From NCBI GenBank assembly GCA_938004235.1, contig CALKWL010000173.1, positions 1 through 13,500 of the forward strand: a DNA stretch of 13,500 nt, given 5' to 3'. The notes beneath the pieces were generated by a model, which saw only the letters and a list, made by a program, of their open reading frames with translations, was not told the DNA's origin and did not search any database. Positions within the stretch are counted from its first letter, which is position 1. The number at the start of each line of letters is the position of its first letter. A program made the translations under genes and the position numbers. The stretch is from an uncultured Gammaproteobacteria bacterium (GTDB taxonomy: Bacteria; Pseudomonadota; Gammaproteobacteria; Halothiobacillales; Halothiobacillaceae). Shown here piece after piece: positions 1 through 6,392 of this stretch.

Positions 1-1175
1 TGCCAGGAAAGTGCCGAGCGAATGCCTATGTCGATGACGGCCGGGCGTAAGGAGGACGCAACATTGCGCACGACCTGAATGGTCTGGTCGGTGATTTCCA
101 GCAGGCGTTCGCAGCGCTCGACCAGCTGCGGATTTTCTCCGGCGAACTGGAATTTCAGTGTGGCGATATCAAGGCGCTGGGCACTCAGCATCTGCCCCAG
201 TTCGTCGTGAACCTCGCGGGCGATGCGCTTGCGCTCTTCTTCGCGTGCCGTATCACGGCGGGCGGCCAGTTCGCGCAGCAGATCGCGGGACTCCTCAAGT
301 TCGCGTTCATTTTTCTTGAGTTCGCTGATGTCGCGGCTGAACACCAGGGCACCGATGATACTGCCGTCTTGAGCGCGCTCGGCGACGAAGCGCAAATTAT
401 GGACTTCACCGGTGCGAGGCCCCCGGTTGACGATGCCATCCATGCTTTCTGGCTGACCTGTGCTCAGGGTTCGCCGTAATTTTTCCACGTATTCCGCCAG
501 CCCCGGCATATCTGCAGGCATGGACTCACTCGGGGTTTTTCCGAGTTGCGCCGCCTCGTCATCACCAATCATTTCGATCAGGGCATTATTCAGGTAGGTC
601 TTTCGACCATGGACGTCGTAACGCGCAATGTAATCCGGCATATTTTCGGCCAGGGTGCGGAATTCGCGCTCGCGGGAAACGAGGCTGGCTTCGATGAGTT
701 TACGTTCGGTAATGTCGCGCCCCTGGCTCAGAACACCGATGATCCTTCCCTGGACATCCCGTTCTGCGACCATGCGGATATGGTGATAGCGCAGTCCTTT
801 GTCCTTGTCTGGAACAAGGATTTCAATTTCGTCGGCTTGTCCGGTATCTATGACTTTGGCAATTCTTGCCTGCACGTCGGCAGCAGCGATGTCATCGTCA
901 TCGATTTCTATCGGTGTTTTGCCATAGACTGATTGCGCATCGCAGCCGTAGGTTTCGGCCAATTGGCGATTCAGGTAGGTTATCCGGCAGTTCGTATCGT
1001 AGCGGCAGATATTGTCCGGGGAATTTTCGGCCAGGGTGCGGAATTCCTGCTCTCGGGCGGCCAGTGCTTCTGCCATGTGTGTGTGCTCGACGACCACGGG
1101 AGCCGCATGGCTGGCCTGGCGGGTCAGTTCGATACCAGTAGCATTGGGGGCAGTAGCATTTCGGCGGTGGCTCAT
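1..1175 (-). CDS. PAS-PAS sensor histidine kinase, HisKA_3 (NarX/DegS-like) type, 3' end cut by window edge
   Basis: About 391 residues are visible on the minus strand, reading off the window start. Two PAS modules begin at about residues 44 and 171, both with the opening EFRTLAEN, and each ends in a PAC-like segment (GRDITERK, SRDISELK). A coiled-coil linker follows. A HisKA_3 dimerisation domain then contains KRIAREVHDELGQ with the predicted phospho-His at 323 and the downstream family motif SSLRPAVIDIG. The HATPase domain lies outside the window. No membrane segment is seen, so a cytoplasmic sensor is likely; PAS ligand unknown. HisKA_3 kinases usually pair with a LuxR/NarL-type regulator, which would lie further left. 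The chosen start (ATG at 1175) overlaps the stop of a 12-codon ORF. The same frame opens further up to ATG 1253, with a stop just before it, so 26 more residues are possible. Neither start has a clear ribosome-binding site. It is divergent from kdp, with no evidence that it regulates it. Confidence 0.9.
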   Translation of the reverse strand, partial: MSHRRNATAPNATGIELTRQASHAAPVVVEHTHMAEALAAREQEFRTLAENSPDNICRYDTNCRITYLNRQLAETYGCDAQSVYGKTPIEIDDDDIAAADVQARIAKVIDTGQADEIEILVPDKDKGLRYHHIRMVAERDVQGRIIGVLSQGRDITERKLIEASLVSREREFRTLAENMPDYIARYDVHGRKTYLNNALIEMIGDDEAAQLGKTPSESMPADMPGLAEYVEKLRRTLSTGQPESMDGIVNRGPRTGEVHNLRFVAERAQDGSIIGALVFSRDISELKKNERELEESRDLLRELAARRDTAREEERKRIAREVHDELGQMLSAQRLDIATLKFQFAGENPQLVERCERLLEITDQTIQVVRNVASSLRPAVIDIGIRSALSW

Positions 1176-1326
1176 TGCGGGGTGAGGATCAAAATTTGCT
1201 GGAGATTCATGGCTTCCCTCGATGACGTAAACATAAGTCGTATGAAGGCTCATGGATCAGGGTATCGACGCCTGTATTCTCCAGCGCGCCACGTCCTAAT
1301 TCCGTTTAAGCATTTTAGTGCGGCGC

Positions 1327-1356
1327 ATCGTAATTTGCCCCCTCCCCCAAAGTCAA
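1327..1356 (-). promoter_or_regulatory. Candidate sigma70 promoter for the PAS kinase
   Basis: On the minus strand TTGACT (1356-1351) is followed after 18 bases by TACGAT (1332-1327), a reasonable -35/-10 pair. It points at the kinase gene and would give a leader of roughly 70 to 145 bases depending on the start used. Prediction from consensus match only. Confidence 0.3.
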
Positions 1357-1456
1357 TAATATGAGTGTGGGTATTGATTGCGCGGATCGATTGGGTTTAC
1401 CCGAAAGGTCAGGAGAGGAATTTATTGTGCGTATATCGCAGCATCACTGCCTCCTC

Positions 1457-1494
1457 GCTTCGCTCTACCCCCTTTTTCCAAAGGAGGGAGAAGC
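1457..1494. repeat. Hairpin in the kinase-kdp intergenic region
   Basis: An inverted repeat has an outer stem GCTTC (1457-1461) with GAAGC (1490-1494) and an inner stem CCCCCTTT (1468-1475) with AAAGG and GGG (1480-1488, one bulged A), around a TTCC loop. There is no T-run after it on the plus strand, so it is a poor intrinsic terminator. It looks like a dispersed intergenic palindrome or an RNA structure in a kdp leader. The rest of the gap between 1254 and 1456 holds no gene I can support. Confidence 0.4.
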
Positions 1495-1514
1495 AGACTG
1501 CCAACCCAAGCACT

Positions 1515-1583
1515 GATTTTTACGCTTTTTTTATTCCATTCCCGCCAGTTTTTTCACGATTTTTACCTGATAGAACCTACGAT
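1515..1583 (+). promoter_or_regulatory. Putative kdp promoter region with KdpE-operator-like T-rich repeats
   Basis: TTTTTACGCTTTTTTTATTC begins at 1517 and is followed by CCCGCC at 1541. This closely resembles the E. coli kdpFABC operator as I remember it (TTTTTATAC, a T-run, ACA, then CCCCGCC). A second T-rich stretch, TTTTTTCACGATTTTTACC, occupies 1549-1567. A TACGAT at 1578-1583 could be the -10 box; there is no good -35 at the right spacing, as expected for an activator-dependent promoter. The site is 34 bases or more upstream of the first ORF and well placed for KdpE binding. Operator identity is inferred from similarity, not shown. Confidence 0.45.
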
Positions 1584-1616
1584 GCTTCACGTGAGAAAAC
1601 ACGCATGGAGGTTCGT

Positions 1617-1709
1617 ATGGACATCGTTTATATCTTTGTTATCACAGCATTTTTTATCACTCTTACTGGGCTGGCGTGGGGCTGTGCCAAGGTAGGGGGA
1701 CAACTATGA
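1617..1709 (+). CDS. 30-residue putative single-pass membrane microprotein ahead of kdpF
   Basis: The ORF encodes 30 residues: a short acidic start (MDIV), a hydrophobic stretch of about 20 residues (YIFVITAFFITLTGLAWGC) and a small polar tail (AKVGGQL). GGAG at 1607-1610 lies 6 bases before the ATG, a good ribosome-binding site. Its TGA overlaps the kdpF start as ATGA, so the two are probably translationally coupled. A single membrane helix in a kdp operon suggests a second KdpF-like accessory peptide, but I cannot assign a family. It is too short for homology by eye, and it could be only a leader that couples translation into kdpF. Confidence 0.55.
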   Translation: MDIVYIFVITAFFITLTGLAWGCAKVGGQL

Positions 1710-1795
1710 GCTGGTTTTACGTGTTCGGCCTCGTGGTCGCGGCTGAGCTACTGATCTTTCTAGTGGTTGCGCTTATTCAAGCGGAGAAATTCTGA
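1706..1795 (+). CDS. kdpF: KdpF, small subunit of the K+-transporting ATPase
   Basis: This 29-residue ORF has the same length as E. coli KdpF. It is one hydrophobic helix (FGLVVAAELLIFLVVALIQ) with the tail QAEKF, which matches the family's ALI-x-AE-x-F ending. KdpF is a membrane peptide that sits against KdpA and stabilises the KdpFABC complex. An AGGGGGA ribosome-binding site (1694-1700) lies 5 bases before the ATG. The ORF overlaps the upstream microprotein by 4 bases (ATGA) and kdpA by one base (TGATG), giving a tightly coupled start to the operon. It is short enough to be missed by automated gene calling. Confidence 0.92.
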   Translation: MSWFYVFGLVVAAELLIFLVVALIQAEKF

Positions 1796-3549
1796 TGACA
1801 CAACATGCCTGGTTGATGCTCGGGCTGTACATGCTCGTGCTGTTGGTTTTGGCGAAGCCCTTGGGCGGGTATATCGCCGATGTCATGGAGGGGCGCAAAC
1901 ACCTGCTGTCGCGCGTGGGTGCGCCGTTTGAGTCCCTGATTTACCGCCTGGCCGGGGTGGATCGGGACAAGGAAATGGGCTGGCTGCACTACGCCATCTC
2001 CATCCTGTTGTTCAGCCTGGTTGGCGTGCTGTTCGTGTACCTCTTGCAGCGGCTTCAGCCCTGGTTGCCGCTCAATCCGCAGCAGATGGCGGCGGTCAGC
2101 GCGGACTCGTCGTTCAACACTGCGGTTTCGTTTGTCACCAACACCAACTGGCAGGGCTATGGCGGCGAAACCAGCATGAGCTATCTGACCCAGATGCTGG
2201 GGCTGACGGTGCAGAACTTTCTGTCTGCGGCGACTGGCATCGTGGTGGCGATTGCGCTGATTCGTGGTTTCGCGCGTCATTCCAGCGCGACCATCGGCAA
2301 CTTCTGGGTCGATCTGACCCGTGTCACGCTGTATATCCTGCTGCCGCTGTCCATCGTGTTCGCGCTGGTGCTGGTCAGCCAAGGCGTGATCCAGAACGTC
2401 GCGGCCTATGTGGAGGTGCAGTCGCTGCAAGCTGCCCAGCCGCAAACCCTCGCCATGGGGCCGGTCGCGTCGCAGGAAGCGATCAAGATGATCGGCACCA
2501 ACGGCGGCGGCTTCTTTAATGCCAACTCGGCGCATCCATTCGAAAATCCGACGCCGCTGAGTAATGTGCTGCAAATGCTGTCGATCTTCCTGATCCCGGC
2601 GGCACTGACCTTCACCTTCGGGCGCATGGTCGGCTCCAGTCGCCAAGGCTGGGCCTTGCTGGCCGCCATGAGTGTCCTGTTCGTGTCGCTGTCCATGGTG
2701 ACGATCAGCGCAGAACAACAGGGCAATCCGCGCTTGGCGGATACCGGCGTCGATCAGTCCGTCAGCCCGTCCATACGCGCTGGCGGAGGGCAGCCAGGCG
2801 GCAATATGGAAGGCAAGGAGGCACGCTTCGGCATCGTCGATTCCGCCCTGTTCGCCACCATCACCACGGCGGCGTCCTGCGGCGCGGTCAATTCCATGCA
2901 CGACTCCTACACTCCGCTGGGCGGCATGGTTCCGCTGATGTTGATCCAGCTTGGCGAGGTGGTGTTCGGCGGCGTCGGCTCGGGGCTGTACGGGATGCTG
3001 ATCTTCGCTGTCCTGGCGGTGTTCATTGCCGGCCTGATGATTGGTCGCACGCCGGAATATCAGGGCAAGAAGATTGAAGCCTTCGAGATGAAGATGGTGT
3101 CCATCGCCATTCTGGTCACGCCGCTGCTGGTGTTGCTCGGAACCGCCGTTGCCGTGCTGCTTACGGATGGGCGGGCAGGCATTTTCAACCCCGGCGCGCA
3201 CGGTTTTTCCGAAGTGCTGTACGCCCTTAGCTCCGCCGCCAACAACAACGGCAGTGCCTTTGCGGGTCTGAGCGCCAACACCCCCTTCTACAACCTGCTG
3301 CTGGCGGTGGCCATGTGGTTTGGTCGCTTCGGCGTGATTGTGCCGGTGCTGGCGCTGGCGGGGGCGCTGGCAGCCAAGAAGCGCATCGCCGAAACCAGCG
3401 GAACCCTGCCGACGCATGGGCCATTGTTCGTCGCCTTGCTGATCGGCACGGTGCTGCTAGTCGGCCTGCTCAACTACCTGCCCGCATTGGCTCTGGGGCC
3501 GATGGTCGAGCACCTGATGCTCTGGCCTGCCCAACAAGCGCCCCATTAA
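1795..3549 (+). CDS. kdpA: KdpA, K+-binding channel-like subunit of the KdpFABC ATPase
   Basis: At 584 residues the protein is slightly longer than the 557-residue E. coli KdpA. It belongs to the superfamily of K+ transporters and carries the K+ through four pore loops. All four filter regions are visible: TNTNWQGYGGE (Gln120, equivalent to E. coli Gln116, whose change to Arg lowers affinity), GTNGGGFFN (about 234-242), CGAVNSMHD and ANNNGSAFAG. Many hydrophobic helices span the length, starting with LMLGLYMLVLLVLAKPLGG. GGAGA at 1783-1787, 7 bases before the ATG, is a good ribosome-binding site inside the kdpF coding region. The stop TAA (3547-3549) is one copy of a 3-bp repeat flanking a MITE-like insertion. 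The protein appears intact and functional. Confidence 0.97.
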   Translation: MTQHAWLMLGLYMLVLLVLAKPLGGYIADVMEGRKHLLSRVGAPFESLIYRLAGVDRDKEMGWLHYAISILLFSLVGVLFVYLLQRLQPWLPLNPQQMAAVSADSSFNTAVSFVTNTNWQGYGGETSMSYLTQMLGLTVQNFLSAATGIVVAIALIRGFARHSSATIGNFWVDLTRVTLYILLPLSIVFALVLVSQGVIQNVAAYVEVQSLQAAQPQTLAMGPVASQEAIKMIGTNGGGFFNANSAHPFENPTPLSNVLQMLSIFLIPAALTFTFGRMVGSSRQGWALLAAMSVLFVSLSMVTISAEQQGNPRLADTGVDQSVSPSIRAGGGQPGGNMEGKEARFGIVDSALFATITTAASCGAVNSMHDSYTPLGGMVPLMLIQLGEVVFGGVGSGLYGMLIFAVLAVFIAGLMIGRTPEYQGKKIEAFEMKMVSIAILVTPLLVLLGTAVAVLLTDGRAGIFNPGAHGFSEVLYALSSAANNNGSAFAGLSANTPFYNLLLAVAMWFGRFGVIVPVLALAGALAAKKRIAETSGTLPTHGPLFVALLIGTVLLVGLLNYLPALALGPMVEHLMLWPAQQAPH

Positions 3550-3654
3550 GAGCCTGTTCGAACTCTCGCTATCTAACGAGAGTTGGGTACGAAAAGCGTG
3601 TAGGTGCCGTTTGACAAGAGTTTTCCGCCTCAAAAATAGATTTGGAATAGGCTC
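3550..3654. mobile_element. 105-bp MITE-like insertion between kdpA and kdpB, IS5-family-like ends
   Basis: The left end reads GAGCCTGTTCGAACTCT and the right end, reverse-complemented, reads GAGCCTATTCCAAATCT; 14 of 17 positions match. The element is flanked by TAA on both sides (3547-3549 and 3655-3657), matching the TNA target duplication of the IS1031/ISL2 groups of the IS5 family. It has no coding capacity. A perfect 8-bp inverted repeat (3561-3568 with 3577-3584, 8-base loop) sits near the left end. Removing the element and one TAA restores a kdpA stop followed by 11 bases (GGAGATAAATC) and the kdpB ATG, a normal spacing. Family assignment is inference from end sequence and duplication length; a deletion remnant of a full IS is an alternative. 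Confidence 0.65.
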
Positions 3655-3668
3655 TAAGGAGATAAATC

Positions 3669-5747
3669 ATGTCGCATAAAACCCTGACGATGTTCGCTCC
3701 CGAACTGGTCAAACCGGCCATCGTCGATGCTTTCAAGAAACTCGATCCGCGCATTCAATGGCGTAACCCGGTGATGTTTGTCGTCTATGTCGGCAGCCTG
3801 CTGACCACCCTGCTCTGGCTCCAGTCCGTGTGGCGTGGGGACGGCGGGCAACCGGCGGAAAGCTCGGGCTTCATCCTGGCGATTACGCTCTGGCTCTGGT
3901 TCACCGTACTGTTTGCCAACTTTGCCGAAGCCATTGCCGAAGGGCGCAGCAAGGCCCAGGCCATGGCCTTGCGCGGCAGCAAGAAGAGTGTGACGGCCAA
4001 GAAGCTGCGCGAGGCGCGCTACGGCTCGGCGCTGGATCAGGTGGCGGGCGATGAGCTGCGCAAGGGTGACGTGGTGCTGGTCGAAGCGGGCGACATGATT
4101 CCCGCCGACGGCGAGGTCATCGAGGGCGTGGCCTCGGTCAACGAGTCGGCCATTACGGGCGAATCCGCGCCGGTGATCCGTGAAGCGGGCGGGGACTTCT
4201 CCTCGGTCACCGGCGGCACCACGGTGCTGTCCGACTGGCTGGTCATGCGCGTCACGGTCAACCCCGGCGAGGCCTTTCTTGATCGCATGATCGCCATGGT
4301 GGAGGGCGCCAAGCGCCAAAAAACCCCGAACGAGATCGCCCTGAGCATCCTGCTGATCACTCTGACCATCATCTTCCTCGGCGTGACCGTGACCATGCTG
4401 CCGTTCTCGCTGTTCAGCGTGCAGGTCGCCGGGGCGGGCTCGCCCGTGTCCATGACCGTGTTGGTCGCCCTGCTGGTCTGTCTGATTCCCACCACGATTG
4501 CCGGACTGCTTTCGGCCATCGGCGTGGCGGGCATGAGCCGCATGATGCAGGCGAATGTGATCGCCACCTCCGGCCGCGCGGTGGAGGCGGCAGGCGATGT
4601 AGACGTGCTGCTGCTGGACAAGACCGGCACCATCACCCTCGGCAACCGTCAGGCCACGGAGTTCATACGCGCCCCTGGCGTAAGCGAGGCGGAGCTGGCG
4701 GATGCCGCCCAGCTTGCTTCGCTGGCTGACGAAACCCCGGAAGGCCGCAGCATCGTGGTGCTCGCCAAGCAGAAGTACAAGCTGCGCGAGCGCGACATTC
4801 ACGCCCTGGATGCGCATTTCATCCACTTTTCCGCGCAAACGCGCATGAGCGGGGTCGATCTTGGCGCACGCCAGATCCGCAAGGGTTCGGCCAGCGCTAT
4901 CCAGCAGCATGTGGAAAGCCTGGGCGGCGCCTTCCCAAACCAGATTGCGACGATTATCGATACAGTCGCGCGTCGCGGCAGCACGCCGCTGGTGGTGGCG
5001 GATGGCTCGCGCGTACTGGGCGTGGTGGAGCTGAAGGACATCGTCAAGGGCGGCATCAAGGAGCGTTTCGCCCAATTGCGCCGCATGGGCATCAAAACCA
5101 TCATGATTACCGGCGACAACCGCACCACCGCCGCCGCCATCGCCGCCGAGGCGGGGGTGGACGACTTCCTGGCCGAAGCCACGCCGGAAGCCAAGCTCAG
5201 CCTGATCCGCAAGCACCAGGCCGAGGGGCATCTGGTGGCCATGACCGGCGACGGCACCAACGATGCGCCCGCGCTGGCGCAGGCTGATGTGGCGGTGGCG
5301 ATGAATTCCGGCACCCAGGCGGCGAAAGAGGCGGGCAATATGGTTGATCTCGACTCCAACCCGACCAAGCTGATCGAGGTGGTCGAAACCGGCAAACAAA
5401 TGTTGATGACGCGCGGCTCGCTCACCACTTTCAGCATGGCCAACGACATTGCCAAATATTTCGCCATCATCCCGGCGGCGTTCGTCAGCACCTACCCGCA
5501 GCTTGCCGCGCTGAACGTGATGGCTCTGGCGAGCCCGAATTCGGCGATCCTGTCGGCGGTGATTTTCAACGCGCTGATTATCATCGTCCTCATCCCGCTG
5601 GCGCTGAAGGGGGTGCCCTACCGTCCGCAGAGCGCGGCCGTGCTGTTGCGCCGCAACATGGCCATCTACGGTCTGGGCGGACTGATCGTACCGTTCATTG
5701 GCATCAAGTTGATCGACATGAGCCTGTCGGGGCTCGGTCTGGTTTAA
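3669..5747 (+). CDS. kdpB: KdpB, P-type ATPase catalytic subunit of the K+ pump
   Basis: This is a 692-residue P1A-type ATPase that powers K+ uptake by KdpA. Key motifs are present: TGES at 163-166 (actuator loop; the Ser matches the inhibitory phosphorylation site Ser162 of E. coli), LIPTT with Pro274 in the membrane core, DKTGT with phosphorylated Asp317, and GDGTNDAP at 527-534 in the P domain. Membrane helices flank the actuator domain, and three more follow the hinge at the C terminus. AAGGAG at 3656-3661 is a strong ribosome-binding site; its first two bases belong to the right-hand TAA copy of the MITE target duplication. The gene lies 119 bases after kdpA because of that insertion and 21 bases before kdpC. 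No frameshift or missing residue is seen. Confidence 0.98.
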   Translation: MSHKTLTMFAPELVKPAIVDAFKKLDPRIQWRNPVMFVVYVGSLLTTLLWLQSVWRGDGGQPAESSGFILAITLWLWFTVLFANFAEAIAEGRSKAQAMALRGSKKSVTAKKLREARYGSALDQVAGDELRKGDVVLVEAGDMIPADGEVIEGVASVNESAITGESAPVIREAGGDFSSVTGGTTVLSDWLVMRVTVNPGEAFLDRMIAMVEGAKRQKTPNEIALSILLITLTIIFLGVTVTMLPFSLFSVQVAGAGSPVSMTVLVALLVCLIPTTIAGLLSAIGVAGMSRMMQANVIATSGRAVEAAGDVDVLLLDKTGTITLGNRQATEFIRAPGVSEAELADAAQLASLADETPEGRSIVVLAKQKYKLRERDIHALDAHFIHFSAQTRMSGVDLGARQIRKGSASAIQQHVESLGGAFPNQIATIIDTVARRGSTPLVVADGSRVLGVVELKDIVKGGIKERFAQLRRMGIKTIMITGDNRTTAAAIAAEAGVDDFLAEATPEAKLSLIRKHQAEGHLVAMTGDGTNDAPALAQADVAVAMNSGTQAAKEAGNMVDLDSNPTKLIEVVETGKQMLMTRGSLTTFSMANDIAKYFAIIPAAFVSTYPQLAALNVMALASPNSAILSAVIFNALIIIVLIPLALKGVPYRPQSAAVLLRRNMAIYGLGGLIVPFIGIKLIDMSLSGLGLV

Positions 5748-5768
5748 GGCCTTTTTGGAGAGACTTCC

Positions 5769-6371
5769 GTGAAAAATCAAATTCGTCCCGCCCTGACCCT
5801 ATTCACCATGCTCACTGTGCTCACCGGTCTGGCCTATCCCCTGCTGGTCACAGGGATCAGCCAAGTCGCCTTCCCGCACCAGGCCAACGGCAGCCTGATC
5901 GTGCGCGATAGCAAAACGCTGGGTTCCGAGCTGATCGGTCAGAACTTTAGCGCGCCGAAGTATTTCTGGGGACGTCCGTCAGCGACCGCGACATCGCCCT
6001 ACAACGCGGCGGCATCCGGCGGCTCGAACCTGGGGCCGCTCAACCCGGCGCAAAAAGAAGCCGTGGAGGGGCGCGTCAAGGCGCTGCGTGAAGCCGATCC
6101 GAGCAACACTGCGCCCATCCCGATTGATCTGGTGACCGCCTCGGCCAGCGGTCTCGACCCGCATATCAGCCCCGCTGCGGCGCAGTGGCAGGCTTCCCGC
6201 ATTGCGCGCGTGCGCGGCCTGAATGAGGCCGAGGTCAGTACACTCATTGAACAGCACACCGAAAAGCGTCAACTGGGGCTGTTGGGCGAACCACGAGTGA
6301 ATGTGCTGGCACTGAACATGGCGCTGGATCAAGTGACTCATATTGGGGCTTATAGTGCGGTGCAACGTTAA
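5769..6371 (+). CDS. kdpC: KdpC, accessory subunit of the K+-transporting ATPase
   Basis: The 200-residue product is close to the family's usual 190 or so. It has one N-terminal membrane helix (about residues 8-31, LFTMLTVLTGLAYPLLVTG) and a periplasmic domain with family hallmarks: GQNFSAPKYFWGRPSAT, SGGSNLGPLNP and DLVTASASGLDPHISPAAA. KdpC bridges the other subunits and raises the ATP or K+ affinity of the complex. The start is GTG at 5769 with GGAG at 5757-5760, 8 bases upstream. It follows kdpB by 21 bases and precedes kdpD by 21 bases, so it belongs to the same transcript. Confidence 0.96.
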   Translation: MKNQIRPALTLFTMLTVLTGLAYPLLVTGISQVAFPHQANGSLIVRDSKTLGSELIGQNFSAPKYFWGRPSATATSPYNAAASGGSNLGPLNPAQKEAVEGRVKALREADPSNTAPIPIDLVTASASGLDPHISPAAAQWQASRIARVRGLNEAEVSTLIEQHTEKRQLGLLGEPRVNVLALNMALDQVTHIGAYSAVQR

Positions 6372-6392
6372 GCGCCTGTTTACACTGCCCGA

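Noticed and set aside
207..1364. Plus-strand open frames across the left end
   Set aside because: The minus strand encodes an unmistakable two-PAS histidine kinase here; the plus frames are its shadows.
1254..1456. Possible tRNA, riboswitch or small gene in the kinase-kdp gap
   Set aside because: No cloverleaf, no recognisable riboswitch core, and the open frames here have no coding character or ribosome-binding site.
1777..3417. Long open frame antisense to kdpA (and similar antisense frames 3654-5780 and 5979-8714)
   Set aside because: They run opposite clearly coding kdp genes, are rich in Arg/His/Gln/Gly as expected of GC-skewed shadow frames, and show no recognisable domain.
3561..3584. 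Hairpin between kdpA and kdpB as an intrinsic terminator
   Set aside because: The stem has 8 pairs but is followed by GGGTACG rather than a T-run, and it belongs to a MITE-like element; termination here would disrupt an otherwise intact operon.
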